Positions 24,493-32,684 of a stretch of DNA of 39,239 nucleotides are shown here, piece after piece; the stretch's first letter is position 1, and every line of letters starts with the position of its first letter. Under the pieces are notes generated by a model. It was given only the letters and a program-made list of their open reading frames with translations. It made no database searches and was not told the origin of the DNA. This stretch comes from UKL13-2 sp031430555 (GTDB lineage: Bacteria; Pseudomonadota; Gammaproteobacteria; Burkholderiales; Usitatibacteraceae). The stretch is from the NCBI GenBank assembly GCA_031430555.1, contig JANPBQ010000014.1, positions 1 to 39,239 of the forward strand, in the 5' to 3' direction. The position numbers were made by a program, and so were the translations under genes.

Positions 24493-26484
24493 ATGAGCCG
24501 CGCGCCAGCGATCACCGAACGACTCGCCGATCTGCATAGTTGGCGGATAGGGCTCGCCACGCAAATCGAGCGCGTCACCGATTTTCTGCGCACGCATCAC
24601 TTCCTGACGCCCAATCTGGAGGCGGCACTCGAGGATTCGCGCGAACAAGCGGCCAGCCAGCGCGTCACCGTGGCTTTCATCGCGGAAGTTTCGCGCGGCA
24701 AATCCGAATTGATCAACGCGCTGTTTTTTTCCAATCTAGGACGCCGGCTGCTGCCATCCGGACCCGGAAAGGGAACCCGCTGCGTGACGGAGTTGCGGTT
24801 CGACCGCAATGTTCAAACCAGCGTGCGTTTGCTGCCGGTCGAGACACGCGAAAGTCCGAAACGATTCGATGAATTGATGAAGGACGAAAGTGTGTGGCGC
24901 ACTACACTTTTCGATGCCGACAACCCCGATTCCACCGCGCGCGCGCTGGCGGCGCTGTCTGAAACCAAGCGGATCACGCTGTCGGATGCGGTCGCTTGGG
25001 GCCTGCACGGCGAAGGCGTTGCCGTGCCCGCCGGGGAAAGCAATTACATTCTGGTGGATGTGCCGCGCTGGCGGCATGCGATCGTCAATTTTCCGCATCC
25101 CTTGCTGGATGCGGGCCTCGTGATCATCGATACGCCGGGCTTGGCGGCGTTCGTGTCGGAGCCGGAGTTCGCGCGTCAGCGGGTGCCGAATGCGGATGCC
25201 ATCGTGCTGGTGCTCGACGCGATCGAGGGCGTTACCAAGGCTGACCTCGCCATTTGGCGGGATCACCTAGGCGGCGGCAGGCATTTCCGCGATCGCGCCA
25301 ATGAAAAATCAAATCAGTCGCGACTGGTGGTGTTGAACAAGATCGATGCAATCAAGATCGATGAAAATCTCGATGCCGCCGAAGCGAACCAGCAGTTGCT
25401 GCGTGAGCTCGACAAAGGCGTGCAGCAGGCGGCAGACATGCTGCGCATCGAGCCAATCCGGGTGATTCCGGTGTCGGCGCGCCTGGGACTCGCCGGAAAA
25501 CTCAATGGCGACACCGACAAGGCCTTGCGGGGTCGTTTATATCAGCTCGAACGCGGCCTCGCCGCGGCGCTGCCGACCAACCGGCAAGATGCGTTGCACG
25601 CCGATATCGTCGCGACTTTGTCGAACGCACTGGAAACCGCACAGGCTAGCCTCGATGGCGACCGCTTTGATACGCTGGATGGATTGCGCAACCTCACTCT
25701 GTTGCGCGAAAAAAATGAAAAGCTCACCGCGTCGATCATCTCGCAGGCAAGCGTGCGGCACGACCGTCTGGACGCCGCGATGCGTGAATTCAAAAGCATC
25801 AAGAATGTCCATACCACACTCGCTGCCGACTTGGCGACCATTGTCGATGTGACCTCGGCGAAGCAGGACGCGGTGCGCGCGAAGCGGGCGATCTCGTCGA
25901 GCCTGCTTCCCGGCAAAACGTTCGACACCGTCAAGCACTATTTTTCCGAGACGCGGGAAAAGTTGCATGCACTCGAATCAAAAATCGACGAGATCCGCAA
26001 CCTCTATCACAGCATCACCGAACGCTTGCGGCGCGATTTCGATCTCGACATTTTCGATGCACATCCCTTCGCCACGCAACGATTTCATACCGAGCTGGAA
26101 AAGGCGCGAGAAAAAGCCGAAGCCGAATTCACCAAGACCAGCAACCTTTTGGTGCGGCGCGGTGGCGCACTGGCGGAACAATTCGACGAGATCATTGCGA
26201 GCCGCGTGCTGCATATTTTCGAGATCGCCAGTCGCGAGTCGACGACCTGGATGCGCGGGTTATATAGTTCCGTCGAAGGCCCGTTGGAGGCGCTCAAGAA
26301 AGGCACTTTCGAGCACTCGGCAAATGTGGAGAAATTCAAATCGGCGGAACTGGATTTGGCGGAGCGCATCGCCGAAATGCAGGCGCGCCTCGATGCCCTC
26401 AAGCGCAAGCACAAGGCGCTGGCAGATGCCCGGGAGGGATTACGGCGATTTACCGGCGAGGTCAACGACCTCGATGAAGCGTAA
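24493..26484 (+). CDS. Bacterial dynamin-like GTPase
   Basis: 663 residues. The GTPase domain has a P-loop AEVSRGKSELINAL (about 63-76, Ala in place of the first Gly), a G3 motif DTPGLAAF and G4 NKID. The second half is charged and helical, predicted coiled-coil (for example LEKAREKAEAEFTK, MQARLDALKRKHKALADA), as in dynamin-family proteins that remodel or bind membranes. Relatives occur next to mutM or nearby DNA-repair genes in betaproteobacteria, but no specific role is established. It is convergent with the ferredoxin gene, with only three bases between stops. Confidence 0.85.
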   Translation: MSRAPAITERLADLHSWRIGLATQIERVTDFLRTHHFLTPNLEAALEDSREQAASQRVTVAFIAEVSRGKSELINALFFSNLGRRLLPSGPGKGTRCVTELRFDRNVQTSVRLLPVETRESPKRFDELMKDESVWRTTLFDADNPDSTARALAALSETKRITLSDAVAWGLHGEGVAVPAGESNYILVDVPRWRHAIVNFPHPLLDAGLVIIDTPGLAAFVSEPEFARQRVPNADAIVLVLDAIEGVTKADLAIWRDHLGGGRHFRDRANEKSNQSRLVVLNKIDAIKIDENLDAAEANQQLLRELDKGVQQAADMLRIEPIRVIPVSARLGLAGKLNGDTDKALRGRLYQLERGLAAALPTNRQDALHADIVATLSNALETAQASLDGDRFDTLDGLRNLTLLREKNEKLTASIISQASVRHDRLDAAMREFKSIKNVHTTLAADLATIVDVTSAKQDAVRAKRAISSSLLPGKTFDTVKHYFSETREKLHALESKIDEIRNLYHSITERLRRDFDLDIFDAHPFATQRFHTELEKAREKAEAEFTKTSNLLVRRGGALAEQFDEIIASRVLHIFEIASRESTTWMRGLYSSVEGPLEALKKGTFEHSANVEKFKSAELDLAERIAEMQARLDALKRKHKALADAREGLRRFTGEVNDLDEA

Positions 26485-26487
26485 CGG

Positions 26488-26745
26488 TTACGCTGCCTTT
26501 TGCGCCGTGAGTTTCACGAATTTGTCGAAGAGCTGATCGCGCGTCTCGATCCAATCCGGATCGAGCGGAATGCAATCGACGGGACATACTTCGCGGCACT
26601 GCGGCGTATCGAAATGCCCAACGCATTCGGTGCATTTCTGCGCATTGATTTCATAGATTTCGATGCCTTGCGAAATGGCCTCATTCGGACATTCCGGCTC
26701 GCACACATCGCAATTGATGCACTGATCGGTGATCTTGAGCGCCAC
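26488..26745 (-). CDS. yfhL: 2[4Fe-4S] ferredoxin, YfhL type
   Basis: 85 residues from a GTG at 26745; ALKITDQCINCDVCEPECPNEAI is the exact family start, while the open frame upstream is a repeat element. Two CxxCxxCxxxC(P) clusters are present; the second has the family's insertion (CTECVGHFDTPQC ... CPVDC). Such ferredoxins pass electrons at low potential. The C-terminal extension after the clusters (WIETRDQLFDKFVKL) is normal. The gene lies downstream of rsmD-coaD, separated by a palindromic element that abuts its start codon. Confidence 0.92.
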   Translation of the reverse strand: MALKITDQCINCDVCEPECPNEAISQGIEIYEINAQKCTECVGHFDTPQCREVCPVDCIPLDPDWIETRDQLFDKFVKLTAQKAA

Positions 26746-26911
26746 TAGTGGCCTGCGACAGTCAATTGGGAAGTGAAAGGCGCGCCTGGGCGAGCCGGCT
26801 GCACGAAGCGAGCCGCGTCGAATAGCCATCGCGTATTCGCAAGGCGAGCGACACTGCAGCCGGCCGGCCAGGCGCGCAAGGCACTTTCGAATTGGCTGTT
26901 GCAGCCCACTA
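26746..26911. repeat. Imperfect long palindrome filling the coaD-ferredoxin gap
   Basis: 166 bases whose left part (TAGTGGCCTGCGACAG from 26746) mirrors the right part (complement ending at 26911, TAGTGGGCTGCAACAG). By eye the arms match at most positions for about 55-60 bases, including GGCGCGCCTGG and CCGGCTGCA segments, with a less ordered centre. The last three bases of the right end are the coaD stop codon, and the left end touches the ferredoxin GTG. It looks like a MITE-type insertion that fits the gap exactly. In RNA it would form a large hairpin. Confidence 0.65.
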
Positions 26912-27388
26912 ACCACCCACTTTGGCGCGCAGTGCGGTCGCCGTCAGCGGGTGAACGAACTCGCTGACGTCGCCCCCGAGAGTCGCGATTTCGCGGACGA
27001 TGGTCGCAGAAATAAACATGTATTTGTCCGATGGCGTGAGAAACATGGTTTCGACACCCGGCAACAGGCGCCGGTTCATGCCGGCCATCTGAAATTCGTA
27101 TTCGAAGTCCGACACCGCGCGCAGTCCGCGCAGAATGACATTGGCACCCTGGTTGGTGAGAAATTGCGAGAGTAATCCCGTGAAACCCATCACCCGCACG
27201 TTTTGGTAGGAGGCCAGTATTTCCTGGGCGAGTCCGACGCGTTCGTCGAGCGAAAAGAATGGCCGTTTTGCCGGGCTATGAGCGACTGCGACCACCACCT
27301 CGCCGAACAATTGACTGGCGCGCGCGACCAGATCTTCGTGGCCATTGGTGAGAGGATCGAAAGTCCCCGGGTATACCGCTCTAATCAT
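26909..27388 (-). CDS. coaD: Phosphopantetheine adenylyltransferase
   Basis: 159 residues from the ATG at 27388, which overlaps the rsmD stop by four bases; the frame to 27460 is not used. CoaD adds AMP to 4'-phosphopantetheine, the fourth step of CoA synthesis. Motifs: AVYPGTFDPLTNGHEDL with the T/HxGH-type nucleotidyltransferase site, RGLRAVSDFEYEFQMAGMN, and FISATIVREIA. Length is standard. The stop codon lies within the end of the palindromic element, so the C-terminus (AKVGG) may have been set by that insertion. Confidence 0.97.
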   Translation of the reverse strand: MIRAVYPGTFDPLTNGHEDLVARASQLFGEVVVAVAHSPAKRPFFSLDERVGLAQEILASYQNVRVMGFTGLLSQFLTNQGANVILRGLRAVSDFEYEFQMAGMNRRLLPGVETMFLTPSDKYMFISATIVREIATLGGDVSEFVHPLTATALRAKVGG

Positions 27389-28008
27389 GTTCTGCCCTTG
27401 CCGAGAGTCAACAAGGCGAAGTGTACCGCACCGGCTTTGCCCTGTTTCATGAGCTGCCACGGGCTTTGCGGCAGAGTCGACAACACGTCAGCCAGCGGCA
27501 GGTGCCATTCGGCGTACACGAGGCTGTCGGCATGTAGATGCGCGCTCAACTGATCCAGGGTCGAAGCAAGCAGATCAGAATCAAATGGTGGATCGACAAA
27601 TACGATGTCAAACGAATCTTTGGTGCCGGCGAGAAATCCGCCCGCCGTTTGGCGAATGAGCCGACACTGATTTGCATCGAGTTTGTCGCGATTGGTATCG
27701 AGTGCCTGCATGACGAGTTTGTCGTTCTCGACCATGATCACTTCGGAGGCGCCGCGCGAGGCTGCCTCGAATCCGAGCGCACCGGAGCCCGCATATAAGT
27801 CCAGACAGCGCTTGCCATGCAGAGTTTGTCCCAGCCAGTTGAAAAGTGTTTCGCGGACGCGGTTTGCAGTCGGACGCAAGCCAATCGCATCGGGAAACTC
27901 AAGCACGCGGCTGCGCCACTCGCCGCCAATGATGCGAATGCGATTCGCCGGTTTGGTTTTGCGCGCATCCGGTTTGCGCGCAGGGCTTGGCTTAAAATGT
28001 CGTGACAT
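27385..28008 (-). CDS. rsmD: 16S rRNA (guanine966-N2)-methyltransferase
   Basis: 207 residues. It methylates G966 of 16S rRNA using SAM. Recognised by RIIGGEWRSRVLEF, the PTANRVRETLFNWL stretch, SAM motif I LDLYAGSGALGFEAASRGA, and catalytic FVDPPFDSD. A basic N-terminal tail of about 20 residues is normal. It overlaps coaD by four bases and is divergent from ftsY with a gap of only 25 bases, so the two promoters must overlap the coding starts. Confidence 0.95.
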   Translation of the reverse strand: MSRHFKPSPARKPDARKTKPANRIRIIGGEWRSRVLEFPDAIGLRPTANRVRETLFNWLGQTLHGKRCLDLYAGSGALGFEAASRGASEVIMVENDKLVMQALDTNRDKLDANQCRLIRQTAGGFLAGTKDSFDIVFVDPPFDSDLLASTLDQLSAHLHADSLVYAEWHLPLADVLSTLPQSPWQLMKQGKAGAVHFALLTLGKGRT

Positions 28009-28033
28009 TCACAAATTTTCCCAGAGATTCCAC

Positions 28034-29017
28034 TTGTTCAGTATTTTTGGCGCGAATAAAAATCCTGGCGCCACTCCGCCGCAGGAAGCCAAGCCGTCAA
28101 GCGGCTGGCTGACGAAGCTGAAATCGGGACTCTCCAAGACCCGCGCCTTGCTCAATACCGATGTCGCGGATCTGTTTTCCCGGCACGCGACCGTTGATGA
28201 ATCCCTTTTTGAAGAACTGGAAAGCGTGCTGCTCGCCGCCGATGTGGGCGTCCACGCGACCGGCACGCTGATCGAGTCATTGCGAAGTACCGCCAAAGAG
28301 AAAAAAATCTCCGAAGGTGCCGTGCTGAAAGCGGAATTTGAGGCGGCACTGTCGGTGCTGGTGCGACCGCTTGCGGCAACGCTCGATACCAGCGTCGCGC
28401 GGCCCTATGTGATCATGGTGGCGGGCGTGAATGGTGCGGGTAAGACCACGACGATCGGCAAACTCGCAAAGTATTTTCAGGCAGACGGCAAAAGCGTCAT
28501 GTTGGCCGCCGGCGACACCTTTCGCGCGGCCGCGCGTGAACAACTGGTGACCTGGGGCGAGCGCAACAACATCACGGTGATCGCGCAGGAGGGCGGCGAC
28601 GCGGCGGCCGTGATTTTCGATGCGATTCAATCAGCCAAAGCGCGCGGCATCGATATCGTGATCGCCGATACGGCGGGGCGGCTACCCACTCAACTGCATT
28701 TGATGGAGGAAATCCGCAAGGTAAAGCGTGTCATCGCAAAGGCGATACCCGGCGCGCCCCACGAATGCCTCCTGGTGCTGGACGCCAATACCGGGCAAAA
28801 CGCATTGCGGCAAATCAAAGCATTTGACGACGCATTGCAAGTGACGGGGCTGGTGGTCACCAAACTCGACGGCACCGCCAAAGGCGGCATGATCGCGGCC
28901 CTCGCGGCCGAGCGCGCGGCGTCGCCGATCCCCGTGAGATTCATCGGCGTCGGCGAAGGCATCGATGATTTGCGGCCATTCAATGCGGATGAGTTTGTCG
29001 GCGCGCTGTTCAGGTAA
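28034..29017 (+). CDS. ftsY: Signal recognition particle receptor FtsY
   Basis: 327 residues from a TTG at 28034 (MFSIFGANKN), chosen because FtsY/SRP receptors of this type start MF(S/G)(F/I)F and because upstream sequence belongs to rsmD. No ATG is available before the conserved region. NG domain: N helices (KTRALLNTDVADLFS), P-loop GVNGAGKTTTIGKLA (about 131), AAGDTFRAAAREQL, DTAGR, and TKLDGTAKGG. It lacks the long acidic A domain of E. coli FtsY, as usual in betaproteobacteria. First gene of ftsYEX. Confidence 0.95.
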   Translation: MFSIFGANKNPGATPPQEAKPSSGWLTKLKSGLSKTRALLNTDVADLFSRHATVDESLFEELESVLLAADVGVHATGTLIESLRSTAKEKKISEGAVLKAEFEAALSVLVRPLAATLDTSVARPYVIMVAGVNGAGKTTTIGKLAKYFQADGKSVMLAAGDTFRAAAREQLVTWGERNNITVIAQEGGDAAAVIFDAIQSAKARGIDIVIADTAGRLPTQLHLMEEIRKVKRVIAKAIPGAPHECLLVLDANTGQNALRQIKAFDDALQVTGLVVTKLDGTAKGGMIAALAAERAASPIPVRFIGVGEGIDDLRPFNADEFVGALFR

Positions 29018-29021
29018 TCCA

Positions 29022-29675
29022 ATGATTGTTTTTTCCAATACATTCAAACGATATCCCAACGGCTTCGAAGCGCTGAAAGGCGTTTCGCTCACCATTGAGA
29101 AGGCGGAAATTGTGGTGGTGAGCGGGCGATCCGGTGCCGGAAAATCGACCCTGTTGAAACTCGCCGCCGGGATCGAGTTCGCCACTGAGGGCAACGTGAT
29201 GGTGAATGGCCAGAATGTGCGCGAATTGCGCGATGAAGGCCTTTGCGTGATGCGTCGGAATCTCGGCATTGTTTTTCAGGATCACAAATTGCTTTTCGAC
29301 CGCAGCGCGTTTGAAAACGTTGCGCTGCCGTTGTCGATCGCCGGATTCACCCGCAATGAAATCGGCAAACGCGTGCGTGCATCGCTCGACAAGGTGGGCC
29401 TGCTGAATCGCGAAAAATCCTACCCGGTGACGCTTTCCGGCGGCGAGCAGCAACGACTTTGTATTGCGCGGGCGATTGTCAATCGTCCGTCTATCCTGAT
29501 CGCCGATGAGCCGACCGGCAATCTCGACGACGAATATGCGGCCACCATCATTGCGCTGTTCGAGTCGTTCAATCAAGTCGGCGTGACTGTGCTGCTCTCG
29601 ACCCACAACGAGACCGGCCTCGCGAAATTGAAATGCCGGCGCGTGGCGCTGGACGCCGGAGCAATGGCGATATGA
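29022..29675 (+). CDS. ftsE: Cell-division ABC ATPase FtsE
   Basis: 217 residues from the ATG at 29022, four bases after ftsY. Walker A GRSGAGKST (35-43), signature LSGGEQQR, Walker B ILIADEPTGNLDDE and the H-loop STHNE are all present. With FtsX it forms the divisome complex that activates septal peptidoglycan hydrolases. Its stop overlaps the ftsX start (ATGA). Confidence 0.97.
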   Translation: MIVFSNTFKRYPNGFEALKGVSLTIEKAEIVVVSGRSGAGKSTLLKLAAGIEFATEGNVMVNGQNVRELRDEGLCVMRRNLGIVFQDHKLLFDRSAFENVALPLSIAGFTRNEIGKRVRASLDKVGLLNREKSYPVTLSGGEQQRLCIARAIVNRPSILIADEPTGNLDDEYAATIIALFESFNQVGVTVLLSTHNETGLAKLKCRRVALDAGAMAI

Positions 29676-30571
29676 GAGCCTGGTTTGCCGCGCATGTTTT
29701 CGCTTGCGAACGGGCGGGCAGGCGATTCTGGCTGCACCCGGTAGGCGCGATCTTTTCGGTGGCGGTGATCGGAATTTCGATTGCATTGCCGCTCGCGCTG
29801 TTTTCACTTTTCACCAATGTTTCACTCGCGGCGGGCCGTATCGGCGCGGATCCGAACGTGAATCTCTACTTCACATTGGATGCCACCGACGCCGACGCGA
29901 TCAAAGTCGAGAAACGCGTGCGCGCCAGTCCCCATGTGCGTAGTGCGCGCATCGTGACACGCGATGCCGCGTTGACGGAAATGAAACGCGTCGGCAATTT
30001 GACAGGACTGTTGTCCAGCCTGGAGACGAATCCGTTGCCGCATGCGCTTAGCATCGTGCCGAAATCCACCGATCTCACTCTTTTGGCGGTATTGCGCGCG
30101 GAACTGTCCGCGTTGCCGAAAGTCGAGCACGTGGTGATGGATTTTGAGTGGGCGCAAAAGCTGAAACGATTCGCCTCATTTGCCGAACGGCTGACGCTGT
30201 TGCTGGGCCTCATTCTTGGTGTCGCGGTGTTGTTTGTTTCCGGCAATACCATCCGCCTGCAAATTCTCACGCAGAAGGACGAAATCGAAGTCAGTCGACT
30301 GATCGGTGCCACTCGCCGGTTTGTGCGGCGGCCATTCCTGTACTTTGGCGCATTCCAGGGCTTGCTAGCCGGTGTGATCGCGTTGGCGTTGGTGGGAGGG
30401 TTCATCACCTGGGCCGGGTCGGAGGTGCAGGCCCTGACCGTGTCCTACGGCTCGGAGTTCGCTCTTCAGACACCAACCATTGCGCAGACGATCACGGTTG
30501 TGCTCGGCGCGACCGCGCTGGGCTGGCTGGGCGCATTCGTGTCTGTGTGGCTTTACTTGCGTCGGGAGTGA
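29672..30571 (+). CDS. ftsX: Cell-division permease-like protein FtsX
   Basis: 299 residues from the ATG overlapping the ftsE stop. Four membrane segments: one after HPVGAIFSVAVIGIS near the start, three in the C-terminal part (LLGLILGVAVLFVSGNTIRL, FQGLLAGVIALALVGGF, TVVLGATALGWLGAFVSVW). The periplasmic loop between the first two carries the ECD fold region (VNLYFTLDATDADAI ... VEHVVMDFEWAQKL). The NTIRLQILTQKDEIEVSRLIGAT stretch is diagnostic. A gap of 222 bases before the CIRCE element follows; no clear terminator is visible. Confidence 0.96.
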   Translation: MRAWFAAHVFACERAGRRFWLHPVGAIFSVAVIGISIALPLALFSLFTNVSLAAGRIGADPNVNLYFTLDATDADAIKVEKRVRASPHVRSARIVTRDAALTEMKRVGNLTGLLSSLETNPLPHALSIVPKSTDLTLLAVLRAELSALPKVEHVVMDFEWAQKLKRFASFAERLTLLLGLILGVAVLFVSGNTIRLQILTQKDEIEVSRLIGATRRFVRRPFLYFGAFQGLLAGVIALALVGGFITWAGSEVQALTVSYGSEFALQTPTIAQTITVVLGATALGWLGAFVSVWLYLRRE

Positions 30572-30793
30572 CGGCGGTATTGAAACTCTAGTATTGGTGC
30601 GGCATTTGAGGCAATAGTGATTCGAAACCCCCGTCAGATATGGAGTTTTCGTCACGCAGGTGGAAATCTACCTTAGCCGGACAGCAGTCGATATAACGTC
30701 ATTGCAGCCAACTATTTGTTTTTAAAGCAATATTTTTACTTCCCCTAATTCGGTGGAAAATTATCTGCTTGACCTTTGAAACTTTTTGACGCG

Positions 30794-30820
30794 TTAGCAC
30801 TCTAGTGACATGAGTGCTAA
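30794..30820 (+). promoter_or_regulatory. CIRCE operator (HrcA site) upstream of rpoH
   Basis: TTAGCACTC (30794-30802), nine-base spacer, GAGTGCTAA (30812-30820): a perfect match to the CIRCE consensus, 40 bases before the rpoH ATG. CIRCE is the binding site of the heat-shock repressor HrcA. A TTGACC (30769) and TTGACG (30786) lie just upstream as possible -35 elements, and TAAAAT overlaps the right arm; I cannot fix the promoter. Confidence 0.9.
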
Positions 30821-30860
30821 AATAGCCTTAACCCAATATTCGGGATCAGTGGAGGTCCAA

Positions 30861-31736
30861 ATGACAACTGCTTCGATGACGATGAATTTGCCGGCCCTGT
30901 CGGTCGGAAGTATTGAAAACTATATTTCCTCGGTGAATCGCATCCCGATGCTGACGCCTGAGCGCGAGCATGCGTTGGGCGTCGCCTTGAAAACCCGCGG
31001 CGATTTGACGGCTGCATCGGAAATGGTGATGTCGCATTTGCGCCTGGTGGTGTCGATTGCACGCAATTACACCGGCTACGGCTTGCCGCATGCGGATTTG
31101 ATTCAGGAAGGCAATATCGGCTTGATGAAAGCAGTGAAGCGCTTCGATCCGGATCGCGGCGTTCGTTTGGTGTCCTTCGCCGTGCATTGGATCAAAGCCG
31201 AAATTCACGAGTACATCCTTAAAAACTGGCGCATCGTGAAGGTGGCGACCACCAAAGCGCAGCGCAAATTGTTTTTCAATTTGCGCAGCATGAAGCCGCA
31301 TTTCGGTGCGCTGTCGCCATCGGAAGTCAAAGAAGTGGCGCGCGTGTTGAATGTGAAGGAATCCGACGTGTCCGAGATGGAAAAGCGTCTCTCGGGACAA
31401 GAGATTTCGCTCGAGCCATCGAACGACGACGAAGACAGCACCTGGGTGAGCCCGATTGCTTATTTGCAGGACGCGACGGTCGATCCTTCCGAGCGACTCG
31501 CGGTATTGCAAAAAGAAACCGCCGCCACCGACGGAATGCGCGCGGCATTGGCGAGCCTCGATGATCGCAGCCGACGCATCATTGAAACGCGTTGGCTCAA
31601 CGAAGGCGAAGAAAAAACGCTGCACGAACTCGCTGCAGAATTCGGCGTGTCGGCGGAGCGCATCCGCCAAATCGAGGCGAAAGCAATGCAAAAAATGAAG
31701 GTTTCGCTCAAGACCTACGACGAACACCGGGAATAG
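30861..31736 (+). CDS. rpoH: RNA polymerase heat-shock sigma factor sigma-32
   Basis: 291 residues from the ATG at 30861, preceded by a full GGAGG; the in-frame ATG at 30810 lies inside the CIRCE element and is unlikely. Sigma region 2 reads ADLIQEGNIGLMKAVKRFDP and VSFAVHWIKAEIHEYILKNW. The RpoH box QRKLFFNLR is at 134-142, and region 4 ends LAAEFGVSAERIRQIEAKAM. It directs transcription of chaperone and protease genes. The upstream CIRCE implies additional repression by HrcA. Downstream is an intrinsic terminator. Confidence 0.97.
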   Translation: MTTASMTMNLPALSVGSIENYISSVNRIPMLTPEREHALGVALKTRGDLTAASEMVMSHLRLVVSIARNYTGYGLPHADLIQEGNIGLMKAVKRFDPDRGVRLVSFAVHWIKAEIHEYILKNWRIVKVATTKAQRKLFFNLRSMKPHFGALSPSEVKEVARVLNVKESDVSEMEKRLSGQEISLEPSNDDEDSTWVSPIAYLQDATVDPSERLAVLQKETAATDGMRAALASLDDRSRRIIETRWLNEGEEKTLHELAAEFGVSAERIRQIEAKAMQKMKVSLKTYDEHRE

Positions 31737-31756
31737 TCGGCGTTCTGTACCAAAGT

Positions 31757-31787
31757 AAGGGCTGTCACGCGGTGGGTGACAGCCCTT
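31757..31787 (+). terminator. Intrinsic terminator of rpoH
   Basis: Perfect 12-base stem (AAGGGCTGTCAC, 31757-31768, against GTGACAGCCCTT, 31776-31787) with a 7-base loop, ending in TTTT. It starts 20 bases after the rpoH stop, a standard Rho-independent terminator. Confidence 0.85.
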
Positions 31788-31924
31788 TTCAATTGCAGGG
31801 CACCCGCATTTGCCGAGTCCGAACGGCGATTTCGTTGTGAAAGCAATCCAGAATAAACTGTTCCATCGGCGATTGATGTGCGCGCACATGTTCGGACTCA
31901 ATGGCGTGTTTCCAAGGATGACTC

Positions 31925-32653
31925 ATGCGACGAAAGCCTACCTCCGTATTTCGCAAAGATGAAACAGATACTGCACTTCCAACTTCGGATCGTATTCGCG
32001 CACGGCTTGTAAAGGCGGATCACCGCTTTTATGCCAATGACAATATCGCCGAATTTCTACTTGACGGTGAATTGGACGAACTTCACCAAGAGGTCGAGGA
32101 GAAAATGACGTCCGTGTTGAAAAGCCTCGTGATCGATACCGAGAGCGACCACAACACGAGGGAAACCGCGCGTCGGGTGGCGAGAATGTTCCTCGGCGAG
32201 GTATTCAAGGGTCGATACGTCGCGATGCCGAAAGTCACCGAATTTCCGAATTCGGAAAAACTCAATGAACTCCTCATCGTCGGGCCGGTGACCATCCGCA
32301 GCGCCTGTTCGCATCACCTTTGTCCGATCCTCGGCAAAGTGTGGATCGGTGTAATGCCCAATCAACACTCCAATCTGATCGGACTTTCCAAGTACGCGCG
32401 CATCTGCGATTGGGTGATGAGCCGACCGCAGATTCAGGAAGAAGCGGTAGTGCGCTTGGCCGACATCTTGCAGGACAAAGTGCGGCCAGATGGGCTGGCA
32501 ATCGTCATCGAAGCCGATCACCTGTGCATGCAGTGGCGCGGCGTCAAGGATGCCGACGCATTGATGACCAACAGCGTCATGCGCGGCGCTTTCCTGACGG
32601 ATCCGAATTTGCGCCGCGAATTTCTCTCGTTGTTGAGCCGGAGAGGCACTTAG
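31925..32653 (+). CDS. folE: GTP cyclohydrolase I (CSHH subtype)
   Basis: 242 residues. It converts GTP to dihydroneopterin triphosphate, the first step of folate synthesis. Zinc ligands are Cys128, His131 and Cys201 (SACSHHLCPILGK and ADHLCMQWRGV). Most FolE proteins have CEHH at the first site; here the Glu is Ser129. The rest (IGLSKYARICDWVMSRPQIQEE, DGLAIVIEADH) is well conserved. A charged N-terminal extension of about 30 residues precedes the usual start. It is a single gene between rpoH and the convergent RidA gene, and whether it is the main housekeeping enzyme cannot be told here. Confidence 0.92.
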   Translation: MRRKPTSVFRKDETDTALPTSDRIRARLVKADHRFYANDNIAEFLLDGELDELHQEVEEKMTSVLKSLVIDTESDHNTRETARRVARMFLGEVFKGRYVAMPKVTEFPNSEKLNELLIVGPVTIRSACSHHLCPILGKVWIGVMPNQHSNLIGLSKYARICDWVMSRPQIQEEAVVRLADILQDKVRPDGLAIVIEADHLCMQWRGVKDADALMTNSVMRGAFLTDPNLRREFLSLLSRRGT

Positions 32654-32684
32654 CCAACAAGCCGCCGCGTCGCTGCGGACGGAA

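Noticed and set aside
24680..24735. Defective P-loop in the dynamin-like GTPase (Ala for Gly)
   Set aside because: The GKS core is intact, and to my recollection AE(F/V)SRGKSELINA is normal in this betaproteobacterial family, so it is not a sign of decay.
26746..26916. N-terminal extension of the ferredoxin
   Set aside because: The extra codons fall entirely within the palindromic element and do not resemble any ferredoxin; the GTG at 26745 gives the family start.
30846..31901. Leftward 351-codon frame across rpoH
   Set aside because: Antisense to a clear sigma-32 gene and running over its CIRCE-linked leader and terminator; no ribosome site or family features.
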